Below are positions 22,817-34,634 of a stretch of 64,000 nucleotides of DNA, one piece after another. The notes below the pieces were generated by a model that had not been told where the DNA came from, made no database searches, and saw nothing but the letters and a program-made list of their open reading frames with translations. The stretch spans positions 4,036,501 to 4,100,500 of the forward strand of contig OY755048.1 in assembly GCA_963576565.1 (NCBI GenBank), in the 5' to 3' direction. The position numbers were made by a program, and so were the translations under genes. Position 1 is the first letter of the stretch, and every line of letters starts with the position of its first letter. This DNA comes from Aspidapion aeneum. Taxonomy: Eukaryota > Arthropoda > Insecta > Coleoptera > Brentidae.

Positions 22817-23758
22817 GATAGCTTAGTTAGTAAGCTATAGCTATGTACATATTATATATAGGGTGTCCCGAAAATCTGGAGTCACTGGTTTGTCGAGAAA
22901 ACTGAAAGTTTTTACGGAAAAAGCTTGACCGCGTCAATTTGATTAAAAAAGTTGAGTTTTAAACAAACCAGAAAGCATATAAACAAAATAATAAAATTAT
23001 AAAAATTTGCATTTTTTTAATAAAAAAGTTTGTATCAGTTCTCATTTCGAGGGCGAATTTTTTATTATTGAAAATGCATATTTGTATTATTTATCATTTT
23101 GACTGTGTATATGTTCGCATTTGTTTAGAACTCGCCTTGTTAAATTATAATAGAGGTGTCTGAGTTTTTTCCGTAAGAACTTTTAGTTTTTTCGACAAAC
23201 GAGTGATTCTAAATTTTTGGGACATCCCCTATATAATATGTACATAGAAATAGCTTACTAACTAAGCCATCCTTTAGGTCAAACGCAATAAATTTTCGAT
23301 TTCTTGGTATTTTAATACTACTATGCTTCCTCTAGTATAATCAGTAAAATCCTGCATGGCTAAAAACCTACATAACTGTGTTATGAGCAGAGTCTCTAAA
23401 ACAATAATTTTTAGCACATCTATTTGATCAACTAAAAAAAAATTAGGCATTTCGGCGCATGCGCTGTTTGAAATATCTTTTATGCAAAATTTGTCGACAA
23501 ACCGGTGATTCCAGATTTTTTGGACATCCTGTATATAATATGTACATTGTCATAGCTTACTAACTAAGCTATCCTTTAAGTTAACTACTAATCATAGCCC
23601 AACTCAAAAAATTATCGATTTAATGGCATTTTTAGTATTTGGTTCCTCTAGTAGGGCATTTAAAATCCGGTATTGGTATAAACCTGCATAACTGTTCTAT
23701 AAGCAAAGTCTTTTAAAAAAATTGTGACCAATAAAGGAAAATTAGCATATCTATTTGA

Positions 23759-23946
23759 CAGTGGCGTATATATGGGGGGGGGGCCGGGCCCCCCCCGAAG
23801 CTAAGAATTTTTTGGATATTTTCCACATATTTCATGAATACAAACATAAAATAGCATAAAATACAGCCTCATGAGGTCTCGCCCCCCCCCCCCCCCCCCT
23901 AACTGTCTCGGGCCCACCCCGAAACTTTTTTCTATATACGCCACTG
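23759..23946 (+). mobile_element. hAT MITE, 188 bp, with 8-bp target duplication
   Basis: Same family as 9757-9933: CAGTGGCGTATATA ends and a homopolymer-rich interior. Flanked by the exact duplication CTATTTGA (23751-23758 and 23947-23954). Confidence 0.88.
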
Positions 23947-24691
23947 CTATTTGATGAAATTGACATATTTAGGCCCTTTGGTGCATACGCTGTTTGAAAT
24001 AGACCTTTTATGCAAAACTTGCTGTGTTTGAACGACCCTGTACAAAATTTAAAAGCAACAAGATATTTTTCGAACTATGTTTAATAGCAGATTTACCGAG
24101 GAACCGATTATTGTAGAAAAAGAAAATAATAAGCACTTCCTTCCATTGGAAAAAAACGGATTTTACAAATCGTTAGTTCTAATCATTTAAATCTTAACAA
24201 AAAAATGATAAAACTTGTATTATAATTAGACATATTAAAAAAATTGTAAAATCCACTTTTTTCATGAAAAAAGATGAAATCCAAAATTTTGATCCCCTGT
24301 ATAACAGAAACAGAATCAACTTAAAAATATTTAAAATACATTTTTGGGTTAAGTGGATCAAGTACTACAAAAATACCAAAAAATAAAAAAAATGATATAC
24401 GAGCAATGGTTTTCAAAAGAATGACCCATTATTTAAAATTATTAAAAGTATACTGATAGTCATCTATTTGGATTTTTTGCAAAGAAAGCAAAACAAAGTT
24501 ATTAGTTATTTGTCATAGAATTAGAATATATTATATTTTTGACATTCTGCACTAGATGCTGCAGAGATATTTTTTATATTTTGATTAAGTAGGACAATGA
24601 AATGAATACCTACTAATATGTTTGAAACTCGTAGACAATGATTGTGTAGAAATAAAATTTCGGACTTCCATTGTCTTTATTTATTTTAAAA

Positions 24692-24736
24692 ACACGACGT
24701 TTCGGTTAGTAAGTATCTCTAACCGTTATCAAGTGT
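24692..24736 (-). ncRNA. degenerate hammerhead motif in the 5' inverted pLTR of the Penelope-like element
   Basis: Inverse copy of the motif at 25691-25735: ACAC, TTGATAA, a helix CGGTTAG/CTAACCG, AAAC, GTC, GTGT. Two core positions differ from the hammerhead consensus, including the G8 equivalent, so self-cleavage is doubtful. Confidence 0.45.
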
Positions 24737-25093
24737 AAACTAAACAATCTAGTCTCTGAGCTACTACTTATACTACTTGGTGTGCAGTCAGGTGTGACGG
24801 CCCGCCCCCTTTTTAATCCTAAGACGCCTGTTTTCCTTAAGGAGTGGTTTCCATATCGTTATTTGGATGTTCTTGTTAAACGATTAGACAGAAACATTTA
24901 AACCACTGTATATAGGAAACCTACACACACGGGACAGTACCTAAATTTTAAGTCAATCATTCTGTTGCTACAAAACAAGGAGTTATAAGAAGTTGAAATA
25001 ATGAAGAATTAACCACAGAAATTAACAACATTAAAAAGACAACGGAATGGTTATTCCGAGAAATTAATAAACTCAACGATATTTAAAATTAAA

Positions 25094-25639
25094 AACAAAC
25101 TAAATGTACCAAATTCTCAAAATAATAATCCGTTAGGTGTTATTAACATTCCATATGTTCAAGGGATTTCAGAAAACATAAGACGAATAGCTAAACACTA
25201 TAATATAAAAACAGTATTTTCTTCGGGAAATACGATAAGAAGTTTTGTAACTAAAACAAAACCAGACAATCCCTCAAATAATAAGGAATGTATTTACCAA
25301 ATCCCGTGTGAGTGTGATAAATCATATGTAGGTGAAACGAAACGCCCTCTTCAGGTTAGAGTAAATGAACATCTAAAAAGTACCCAATTAGGGGATATTG
25401 AAAAATCCGGTTTAGTGTATCATGCATGGTCAAATGATCACAGGATTCAGTGGTCAGAAGCTAAAGTTTTGCATAAGGAGTCGCATTGGCGAAAACGAAA
25501 GTTTATTGAAGCTGCGTTTATAATGCAGAATAAAGAAGTTTTCAGTCAACCAAGCACGGACATACCAAACATATGGAAACCACTCCTTAAGGAAAACAGG
25601 CGCCTTAGGATTAAAAAGGGGGCGGGCCGTCACACCTGA
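25094..25639 (+). CDS. Penelope-like ORF C-terminal part with GIY-YIG endonuclease
   Basis: Open frame of about 180 codons without its own start, being the C-terminus of a deleted Penelope polyprotein. CIYQIPCECDKSYVGETKR followed by PLQVRVNEH is the GIY-YIG-type endonuclease core of these elements (here I-Y and Y-V-G), with the invariant Arg and the downstream EH. The Cys pair CECD matches the zinc-finger-like insertion known in Penelope endonucleases. The catalytic Glu probably lies in the KFIEAAFI stretch. An in-frame stop lies just upstream at about 25085. The ORF ends inside the 3' terminal repeat, so the last residues (RLRIKKGAGRHT) are encoded by the repeat. Confidence 0.8.
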   Translation, partial: NKLNVPNSQNNNPLGVINIPYVQGISENIRRIAKHYNIKTVFSSGNTIRSFVTKTKPDNPSNNKECIYQIPCECDKSYVGETKRPLQVRVNEHLKSTQLGDIEKSGLVYHAWSNDHRIQWSEAKVLHKESHWRKRKFIEAAFIMQNKEVFSQPSTDIPNIWKPLLKENRRLRIKKGAGRHT

Positions 25640-25690
25640 CTGCACACCAAGTAGTATAAGTAGTAGCCTAGAGACTAGATTGTTTAGTTT

Positions 25691-25735
25691 ACACTTGATA
25701 ACGGTTAGAGATACTTACTAACCGAAACGTCGTGT
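25691..25735 (+). ncRNA. degenerate hammerhead motif in the 3' pLTR of the Penelope-like element
   Basis: ACAC, TTGATAA, a 7-bp helix CGGTTAG/CTAACCG, AAAC, GTC, GTGT. The architecture (short helix III ACGU, GTC cleavage site, helix I ACAC/GTGT) matches Penelope hammerheads, but the core reads TTGATAA instead of CTGATGA, so it is probably inactive. Confidence 0.5.
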
Positions 25736-25799
25736 TTTTAAAATAAATAAAGACAATGGAAGTCCGAAATTTTATTTCTACCTACTAATATGTTGTGCA

Positions 25800-27530
25800 G
25801 TACTTATTTGTCTAAAGAAGTACTCATTCAGATTTAAAAACAGAAGCTTAAAGGGACTGATAATAATTATTTATGTTTGATATGTTACTGTCAACTTTTT
25901 TACATATTGTAAATTATCGTATTAAACAATATAAATGGCAGAATATTTTTCTAGTCAGTAAGAAAACACTAGTAAGATATCAAAAATAGAAAATTAGGGT
26001 ATCTAAATCTGATTGTATAGTTTTTTACGCATAAAAATATTTTTACCCATATATATTGAGATTTATTGTTAGTTTGTTTTTATTTATTGTTTATTTATAT
26101 ATTTTTACTGGCCAATTTCAATTCTTAAAGAAATGTTAGTTGGGATCGGCGATTGAAAATCAGTCGGTCCCGTTTTAAATATAGTTTAGGAAATTGTTGA
26201 AAAAAATAAAGAAAATATTTGTATCTTATGTATATTAAACAAACCAACTATAATAAATTTAAAAGGGTGGCCAAAAAGATCATGTAAAGGACTTTTATTT
26301 AATGGATTTATTCGAAATGATTACCCCAGACTCTAAAACCATCTCCCACACACAAAGTTAATGAAATAATCAATAACTTGTTTACCTACTTCTTTCTTAG
26401 TGTTATTTCTGTTTTAACAATAAGAAAGTACAATAATTTAAAAAAGCAGTAGTAGGTAGGTACAGAGAAAACAAAATGCCAATTTTTTTTTAGAAGTATT
26501 TTGAATTTAAATTGCTCGCTAGATTATTATACAAGGTGTCCCATTAATGATTTTTCTCCGAAACTACTATCGCTACGACCCGAGAACTCGGCTACGACTT
26601 CGGGAAAAAATTGTTATAACAAAATCGGGTCTTGCAAATTTACCTAAAATATTTTTGTTTCTGTGGTTGCCCTCTAGGGGGCACATCTCCCGACTATAAA
26701 AAAATTGAATTAATTTTTGGAAGAAAAACTATGATTAACAGATAAAAAATATACCATATTCTGATTCCTTGAAGAATTTCTGCATAATTTGGACCCCTCA
26801 CATGTTCCTGTATGTCACTTCCCCACGGAAAGGCAATGAAAATGTCATTTTTTAATAAAAAATTAATTATTGCTACCTGTTCTAATTATTAAATTGACTT
26901 ATCTTTATAAGCCTAAAAAATTAAAATCTTTTTGACTTTTTGTCCAAATTTATATGTTTGTGAAAGAGGAAATTTTTTTAAAATACCAAACCTTAACACA
27001 AATTTCTTTAAAAATTTAGATACAAACTCATCAATATTTTTTCCTGAATTTAAAATACTATCGAAATCCGCAGTCAACATATTATTTACTTTTTAAGATA
27101 ATTAAAAATAACCTTTTATGTGTGTTGCGTAGTAGTGACATGGGGCCTGCTTATTTTATATTAGTTTTATATCAAACCTATTTTTAAAAAAACAAAACAA
27201 CGAAAGTAACCAAATGTCAAACTATAATATAAAGATACAGAGGTGTAAAGGTAAAATGCAATTAAGCAAAGTATAAGGTCAGTAACTTAACAACTTTAAG
27301 CAAAAATATTAATGGGTTTTATCATGATGTTTTAAGAAATTTAATTTCTTAGGTTTGGTACCTACATTTTTAAAATTACTTCTTTTGAAAAGACACAAAT
27401 ATGGGCAAAAAGTTAGCAAGATTTCGATTTGTTAGGATTTTGTTAATAAGTCGAATAAATAATAAGAACAGATTTCGTGACCACATAGAAGTTATTAATT
27501 TTTGAATAAAAAGTAACATTTTCATTGCTT
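25800..27530. other. intergenic AT-rich stretch
   Basis: No gene supported. Near 26530 an AAGGTGTCCCATTAATG segment resembles transposon ends common in insects. The rest is AT-rich single-copy-looking sequence. Confidence 0.5.
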
Positions 27531-27534
27531 TAAG

Positions 27535-28236
27535 ATGGGGTAAAATGAGATACCTATATGTGGCAAAACGGGGCGGTTGTGTAATTTAGAATCAATATTT
27601 TTGTAGGACGAGTCGTTTTATTTATTAATATAGGTACTAACCAAGTTTAAAATAATTAAATTTAGTATTTACCAAATTTATAAACAATTACAACGATCTA
27701 TAGTCATCGCTGTCGACTCTCCCATACGAATTTTGCTTCAATTTCTTGCAAAGACAACATAAAATACAACTTTCAGTGATGGTATCAAAAAAAGCAAAAT
27801 TGGGGCAAAATGGGTTCATTACTAAGTATACCAAGGTACCCCGTTTTGCCCCCATGAAAAAAACCCGTTTTGCCAAAACCACCAGTTAAATTTAAAAAAA
27901 ATCATACATAGTAAAATGCTAATTTTACGGCGGGCAACGCGTTTAATTATTATAAACCCACTAATTCTTCAATGTAAACAAAATTTTGAAAAGTGTATAA
28001 AAAATGTACTTACCGTGACAAAATGCGCTAGCTATTTTTACAATAAACAACGCACGACATCACATGTTAAGCAAAAACCAACTTAAGCTCCGCCGACCGG
28101 CACCAATCCTATTGCAGAGAGTTGAACGAGTCTTGGGGATAAAATATCTGATACTAAGAGGTTTTATACTTGTTTTAGCTAAAACTGCGGTATCCCGTTT
28201 TACCTCCGTATCCCATTTTGGCCCCCTTTTCCCTAC
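27535..28236. mobile_element. possible DNA transposon remnant with GGGGTAAAATG ends
   Basis: GGGGTAAAATGAGATACC near the left and the inverse GTATCCCATTTTGGCCCC at the right, with further internal copies of the same motif (CCCCGTTTTGCCCCC). No transposase is readable, and no clear target duplication is seen. Confidence 0.4.
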
Positions 28237-28418
28237 CTGCTTTTTAACTTTTTATACCTAATAATGTATTTGAATTTGTTAGGGATAATGATAAGTGTGC
28301 AAAAGTCTAGTGCTGCTTTTTAACCCTTTTATTTGACGTGTCGGTGCGGTAACGGTACGGTGCCGGTGCGTATAGTATGAACAGCGCCTTTTCAGTACGG
28401 ATATTAGATTGTTCTAAT

Positions 28419-29370
28419 ACGAGTCGTTAAATACCGAGATGAATTCCAAGACGTGCGCAAGCGTTGATCTGTCACTTCTGCCAACCAATCAACTGAGAGA
28501 TATTTCAGTATGGTGTTATACAGCAAAACTTTAATAATTTCCAGTTCTTTTTGATGAAAATTCGTCGTTTTTGTGCTGTGAAAATGCCGGTGACGTGCAA
28601 GTTGTGTGACAAATTATTTAGTGCCCAATTTAATTTGAATAAACACTGTCAAAGTAAACATGACATACAAAAACAAAGGTATTCCTATGCAGAAAGTGTT
28701 TTTATGTTTAGATGCCTAGAATGTAAATGCTCCTTCCCAAAAAACTTGGATCTGTGTGATCATTTGAAATACAAACACAATCAAGAAATACTTGAAGAAA
28801 TATTGGAGTTGAGAGTCAATACACCCATGGCAAAACAAAATAAACGTGAAAGGCATAAGATCATATAGAAGAAATACTGCATATGCCTCAAAAAATATTA
28901 ATCGCAGCACATAGATATTGTATATTTTTGAAATCAGAATGAAAAGACGAATCTTAAAATGCAAAAATATACAGGGTGTTCCCTCTCAAAAAATCGACTT
29001 CATTGTCACACCCTGTACCCGAAACCCCCCAAAAACATCGAATTTGGGACACCGTGTACATGGTGACAGATAGAAAAAAATTATGTTGGCTTTTAAAGTT
29101 GTCATAATTAACCAAAAAAATTTCATTTTATTTTCAATGATAAAGTTGCTCAGTGCTCCGGTTATAAAAAACCACCCGGTACCTACATAAAATCATACCT
29201 AAAAATTAGAATTGACCATTATTTTATACCTTGAATTTTTTATTATACGTTAAGCTCTTCGATCTCGCGCCAATGACGGTATTCGCGCCAATAATTTAAA
29301 TTAGACATTTTGACGTTACTTTTGGCGCATGCTCCTTTGATGGAATTCATCTCGGTATTTAACGACTCGT
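28419..29370 (+). mobile_element. 952-bp element with perfect 30-bp inverted ends and 8-bp duplication
   Basis: The ends start ACGAGTCGTTAAATACC and are exact inverse matches over 30 bp. They are flanked by the 8-bp duplication GTTCTAAT (28411-28418 and 29371-29378). The 8-bp duplication fits the hAT or P superfamilies. The interior carries a zinc-finger ORF (28551-28868) and no transposase. Perfect ends suggest recent movement. Confidence 0.85.
28551..28868 (+). CDS. two-C2H2 zinc-finger protein encoded inside a DNA element
   Basis: 105 residues, intact, lying wholly within the 952-bp inverted-repeat element. Two fingers are visible: CKLCDKLFSAQFNLNKHCQSKH (residues 16-37, spacing C-x2-C-x12-H-x5-H) and a second starting FRCLECKCSFPKNL and ending HLKYKH (C-x2-C-x12-H-x4-H). 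The conserved Phe and Leu are in place. A short basic tail (KQNKRERHKII) follows. MPVTCKLC at residue 12 may be the true start. No transposase domain is present, so the element is non-autonomous. The ORF may be a captured host fragment or a remnant of the N-terminal DNA-binding domain of a larger transposase. DNA or RNA binding is inferred. Confidence 0.6.
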   Translation: MMKIRRFCAVKMPVTCKLCDKLFSAQFNLNKHCQSKHDIQKQRYSYAESVFMFRCLECKCSFPKNLDLCDHLKYKHNQEILEEILELRVNTPMAKQNKRERHKII

Positions 29371-30197
29371 GTTCTAATACCCGTGCTTTTCAGGGGTTGT
29401 TTGAAGGAGATTACTGAGGATCGCGATTAGAATCCTATGGCTAGAGGCGTTTCAAACAACGCTGGAGGTGATTATCTTGATACCGACTGAGTTCGACTCT
29501 ACGGTATTAGATGGCGCTTAAAGACAAGCAGACGTTACGGTAGACAACCAGTAAACACGCTGGCCAACAAAAAAAATCGTGCATGTTACTGTGGTTACAC
29601 GTCAAAAGGAACTTGACTTTAGTTTTGTATTTTTTTGTCAGGCCTTTAGAAAGAAAAAAACTGAAAAGGAATAGTGATTAATCAATTTAAATGTAAGTAT
29701 TAAGTGGTGACAAAAATAAAAACTTACATTTTCATTTATTTTAACAAGTTTTATTTAAATAAAATCAGCTGAATTAAAAAAAAATGGCCGCAATTTGGCT
29801 GACAGTAGGCAATGTACGAACATAAACAAAAAAATTTCTAATCGTAAAAAAAATAAATAACACAATTTCAATGAAATTTTAATCTCTTTAAATAAGCCCT
29901 ACAGACACTTTTGCCGATCTTCAGTGGTTTATAGTTGCATCAATTTGTGATTATTTTTTTCAAGCAGGTAAGTGCCTAAATATTTTTCAACAAATATTCA
30001 TCCAACAATGGACATTTTTTCACAAAAAGATATGTACCTAAATCTACATAAAAAAAAATAAACTTAGTTATACTATATACTGACCCAACCGCCTTATAGG
30101 TTCAGACCTTTTTATATATGCTTCACTTAGAACATTAAACTAGTTTGAAGCTTCCATTTAATGTTAATAAGGATTTAATTTTTTAACTAGGAACCAC
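29371..30197 (+). promoter_or_regulatory. CHIC gene upstream region with probable 5' UTR intron
   Basis: The sequence before the CHIC start codon ends in TTTTTAACTAG/GAACCAC (acceptor at 30190), so the start codon sits 7 bp into an exon. Candidate donors upstream are AAAT/GTAAGT at about 29693 and GCAG/GTAAGT at about 29968. The first, non-coding exon is probably within 29500-29970. No TATA box is evident. Confidence 0.4.
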
Positions 30198-30927
<730 letters not shown>

Positions 30928-31885
30928 CAAAACATAAATATGTACATATCTTTGCAAAACGCACAAATTATTATTTTGTTAGTCATTAAAAGGAATGCAA
31001 TAGGCTGTTAGGTATGTTTGTGCAGGGACAGTGTGCTGATATAGTAGTCCTTAAGATGAGAAGCATTCTTGTAAATATTGAACATATATGTGATAATAGT
31101 CAAAATTCTTAATATTTTGTTTAATATTAACTTGTGTTTATAGAGGATTTCTTATATTTGCCTTGATTTTATAATGTGTATCTTGAAAAGGCTTGCCAGA
31201 GATAGAGTATCTGTCACAATTGAGTTTTCTATTGGTAGTTTTACTTTTTTAAAGCAATTTGTTATTTGAACCAAGAAGAGATTGTTACAAAGTTGAATTT
31301 AAAAAAAATTGTAATTTTACTATATTAAATTTTTACCTAACATTTAGGCACAGCTAAATTTAAGAGTGGTTATGAACTGACATTAACCCAAATGATACTG
31401 CAATAACTAAGGGTCTGAAATGGTTACTAGAAATGTTATTTTGTTTCTACTTTTTCTAAAATTTAAAAGGTAGTTTTATACATATTTTGTAAATTATGTG
31501 ACTGCTTTAAACTTGCCACCATTAATGGTAAAGCCTTGGCGCTATAAGTCTACTACTATTTTTTTTATTATAATCAGTTTTTTCTCCTCATGTTGGTTAA
31601 AAGGCAGCAAAAATGCATTGTTTCCCTATTATGGCAGCCTTTTAACTACAGTGAATATCGGTTATAACGATATCGGATATTACAGCATATTGGTTATAAC
31701 GACAACATATTAAGGTCCTGACCGAGTTCCATATACACATTCTGTTTCCTATTTTCTCTCTAACGACGCTCGGTTTTAACGACTGAAATTAAGTGGTCTG
31801 TTCAATGTCATTATAACCAATATTCACTGTAAAGGGGACAGAATTATAATCAAGTTCTAATAAAGTTTGTCTATATTTTTAGATA
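30928..31885 (+). other. CHIC 3' UTR containing a pogo-like MITE
   Basis: AT-rich non-coding sequence follows the stop. The first good AATAAA is at 31859-31864, giving a 3' UTR of about 0.95 kb that includes the MITE at 31649-31829 if this site is used. Confidence 0.45.
31649..31829. mobile_element. pogo/Tigger-like MITE, 181 bp, TA duplication
   Basis: Inverted ends CAGTGAATATCGGTTATAACGA and its inverse (TTATAACCAATATTCACTG), flanked by TA on both sides. CAGTGAA-type ends with TA targets mark pogo/Tigger relatives. Non-coding. Confidence 0.75.
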
Positions 31886-31944
31886 TTCTTGATTTTTTAC
31901 AAGCTTTTATTTAGCTTCAGATGTTCTGACTATCTATCAAATCT

Positions 31945-32335
31945 TGTGAAGCGTTTTTGACACACTTCCCATTATCCAATTTGGATGAAATTTGGTACAC
32001 ATATAGTGGTCCCATGACAATACAACAGTAAGAAAAAAATATTCTACCACTCCTACCCCCACCCCCATCTATAGAAAAATGCGTTTTTGACACACTTCCC
32101 ATTATTCGATTTGAATGAAATTTGGTATACATATAGTGGTCCGATGACAATACAATAATGAAAAATGTCCTCCCACCCCCTTCCATAAAAAATGCGTTTT
32201 TGACACACTTCACTTCAAATGACTTTTATAAAATTTGGTATATGCATAAAGGTCTGATGGCAATACAGCCCTAACAAAAAATATATTTCTACCTCTACCC
32301 CCACCCTCTCCTTCTCCCAATAGAAAAATGAGTTT
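31945..32335. repeat. three-unit tandem repeat, about 115 bp per unit
   Basis: Three units start GCGTTTTTGACACACTTC (about 31949, 32081 and 32193), each followed by ATGAAATTTGGTA or a variant and a C-rich segment. The ATGAAATTTGG motif resembles the cores of DINE-1-like elements, so this may be a core remnant without ends. Confidence 0.6.
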
Positions 32336-32449
32336 CCAAACAACTCACGATCAGCGATTTCATTATAATATAGAATAAACACGTCTGTTCTGTTATTGAA
32401 GAAATATTTTCATTTAGTAGAGTAGATAGCTGAGACTAAAAAGTAGAAA

Positions 32450-32932
32450 ATAAATTGGTAAAAAATTTTTTTTAAGTCACAAGCTTTTATAAAATGCACT
32501 AAAAATTAAAAAATAATTTTCTAAAATTCTAATATTATCATAATAATAAAAGCGATGGCCGCAAATCAAAGCATAAGTTAATCTAAGTTTGTGATCTAAA
32601 CACTTAAAGAATATTCAACATAGCAGGTCATCAAAGATATGTTTGATGTGCCGCAATGTTATGACATTGCCATACCTATGTCAGAGAAATGCTGGGGTAT
32701 CTTAGGTCGGGTTGGGTGGGATTGGTACCTCTGCATTTTTCTGCTAGATTGATTCTTGCAAATAGTGATATTTAATTGATACGGATATCTTATCGTGCTA
32801 ACATCGTCAAAATTTCCATCAGTCGGCCATCGCTTTTATTATTATGATATTGGAATTTTAGAAAATTATTTTTTAATTTTTAGTGCATTTTATAAAAGCT
32901 TGTGACTTAAAAAAAAAATTTTACCAATTTAT
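32450..32932. mobile_element. foldback MITE with about 115-bp inverted arms
   Basis: ATAAATTGGTAAAA...AAAGCGATGGCCG at the left is mirrored by CGGCCATCGCTTT...TTTTACCAATTTAT at the right, nearly perfectly. The spacer is non-coding. No clear target duplication. It lies between the convergent CHIC and SH3 genes. Confidence 0.75.
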
Positions 32933-33529
32933 ATATTTTTAGTGACATACAAGAAATGTTTAAAAACACTATCTATCTATTAAAAGAATAGTTTTATTTA
33001 GGTAAATATTTTTTTGCTTTACTTAAAAAAAAAAGTTTTAAATTAATTTTGTTAATAGGGCGACATCACTTTTATAATTATTTAGGTATTTTATTTGATG
33101 ATTTTAAAAGTGATATTCCTTGTGGTCCTTCCCTATATGTTTTGACTAAATAAATGTAATCCTATATTTTATAGAACAAATCAAATTATAATTTAAACAT
33201 TAAATAAATTAAAATAGATCTTTATTATAAAATTGGTTTTTTCTTGTTGCTTTTAAATAATACATTATAATTATTGGTAAACCTAATGAAAACTACAATG
33301 TAAATATTTTTACAAAAATTACCTAGCCTTTTATCTGCAGGCACTTTTTATCACATTTCTAATGTGGACCATAAATAATGTACAAATCACATGTTTTAAT
33401 AATACATTATCCTAACTATGTTAAGAAATCTTATTTCCCTTTTAGGCAATCTTTGAAAATTGTCCTCCTGTTAAAATTATTTATTAGTAAATTAACAAAT
33501 AAAATTTGGGCTTAAAGATTCTCAAGTAC

Positions 33530-34634
33530 TTATCTAAAATTCTTTGGAACTCTATCAACATAATTGGCTGGAAATTGTCCTACTCCAAGCTCTGTCTGAC
33601 CATACAACCACTCCCCTGACACTTTCCTTGTGATCACCACCTTTTGTCCTGGTTTTAAGGCCAAATCTCCATTCATTTGAGGTTGGAACTCGTAGAGTGC
33701 TCTTACTATGTTCTCTTCTCCCTTTAATGGCACTTTGATTTCAATATAATTTTCTGGGAATATTCCTTCCTTATCTAACACCTTTCCATGTAACCACTCA
33801 CCATTAACTCTGTTTAGTAGTATGACAATATCATTTGCCTAAAAGAAAAAAAAAACATTAAATTGAGATGTATGTTTATAATATTAAACCGTTATTACAC
33901 TAAATCCACATACAAAGTCCACTTACTTGAAATGCAAGGTCTGAAGCTAGTGTAGCCTCAAAATCATACAAAGCAATACCATATGGTGGTTCAACATCAT
34001 CATCCATAATTTTTGGAGGGCTTGGGGGAGGTATTGTAGGCATTGGAGGTGATGGAGGAGTATTGTTCAATATGTTATTAAATCCAGCTCTGTTATTGTC
34101 ATTTGCTAATGCCTTCATAGGTTGAGGTTTTTTTGTGCTTTGTGCTCTGATTATTGTTGGACCCATAAAAGATGATCCAGTTGTGTTACTTGTTGAAGTT
34201 GGTAAAAGGTAACTTTGGAAAGTAGGCCCATTGGTATGGTTAGACAATTGATGAAAATGACTATTAACAAAGGTACTTGTATTTTTTTGTGTTGGATTAT
34301 TTTGTACAGGCCACAGTGTGTTCTGTTGCAATGGTAATGGCCAGGGATTACTACTGATGGGGGATTCACATTCAAAGCTTTTTTTGCTTGATGCTAGGCT
34401 ACTTGTGCTGCTACTGAATGAGCTAGATATGCTACCCCCAAAATGCTGGATTCGTTCTGTTTTTGGTGAATTTGGTGGGCTGTTGAATTCCATTAAATTA
34501 ACATTCTGATTGTTTTGGTTAAGATTCAGAGTCGACTTACTTTTGTACTTGTTGAAATTGGGGGGCGGAGGACGAGGAGGCGGTTTCTTTTTACCGTTTT
34601 GAGAAGATTTTTGAAAACTTCTAGTTAGTGGCAT
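33530..34634 (-). CDS. two-SH3-domain adaptor protein (SH3D19-like), 2 exons
   Basis: Predicted cytoplasmic adaptor binding proline-rich partners. Exons 34634-33927 and 33838-33530 (donor CAA/GTAAGT, acceptor CTTTTAG, phase 0) give 338 residues. N-terminus: a polyproline segment KKPPPRPPPPNF (residues 16-27), then a long Ser/Asn-rich disordered region with PPSPPMPTIPPPSPP before the SH3 domains. SH3-1 (about 217-272) has the ALYDFEA motif, EWLHGK and GIFPENYIE. SH3-2 (about 281-335) has ALYEFQP, GDLALKPGQ, EWLYGQ and GQFPANYVD. The acidic RT-loop of SH3-2 is reduced, so ligand choice may differ. The SH3D19 assignment rests on tandem C-terminal SH3 domains and proline-rich N-terminus, and other SH3 adaptors are possible. 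A minus-strand AATAAA lies at 33226-33221, giving a 0.3-kb 3' UTR. Confidence 0.88.

Larger units (their letters stand above)
20841..24427. mobile_element. long-inverted-repeat (foldback) element, copy 2
   Basis: Starts GGGTTATTCTTTTGAAAACC and ends GGTTTTCAAAAGAATGACCC, with ATTA on both sides (a possible 4-bp duplication). The arms match those of the copy in RalBP1 intron 5. A solo LTR, a 603-bp DNA element and a hAT MITE are nested within. The backbone without them is about 2 kb and has no ORF. Confidence 0.75.
24623..25778 (+). mobile_element. Penelope-like retroelement, internally deleted, with inverted terminal repeats
   Basis: Flanked by a 16-bp target duplication (24607-24622 and 25779-25794, TACCTACTAATATGTT). 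An inverted 5' repeat (about 24645-24860) mirrors the 3' repeat (25575-25778), as in Penelope elements with inverted pLTR copies. A small upstream piece reads YRKPTHTGQYLNF (near 24915), a conserved segment next to the reverse transcriptase. Most of the RT is deleted. Confidence 0.85.

Noticed and set aside
34151..34509. Alternative ORFs on both strands within the SH3 gene
   Set aside because: They overlap the Ser/Asn-rich region of the SH3 protein in other frames and have no domain.
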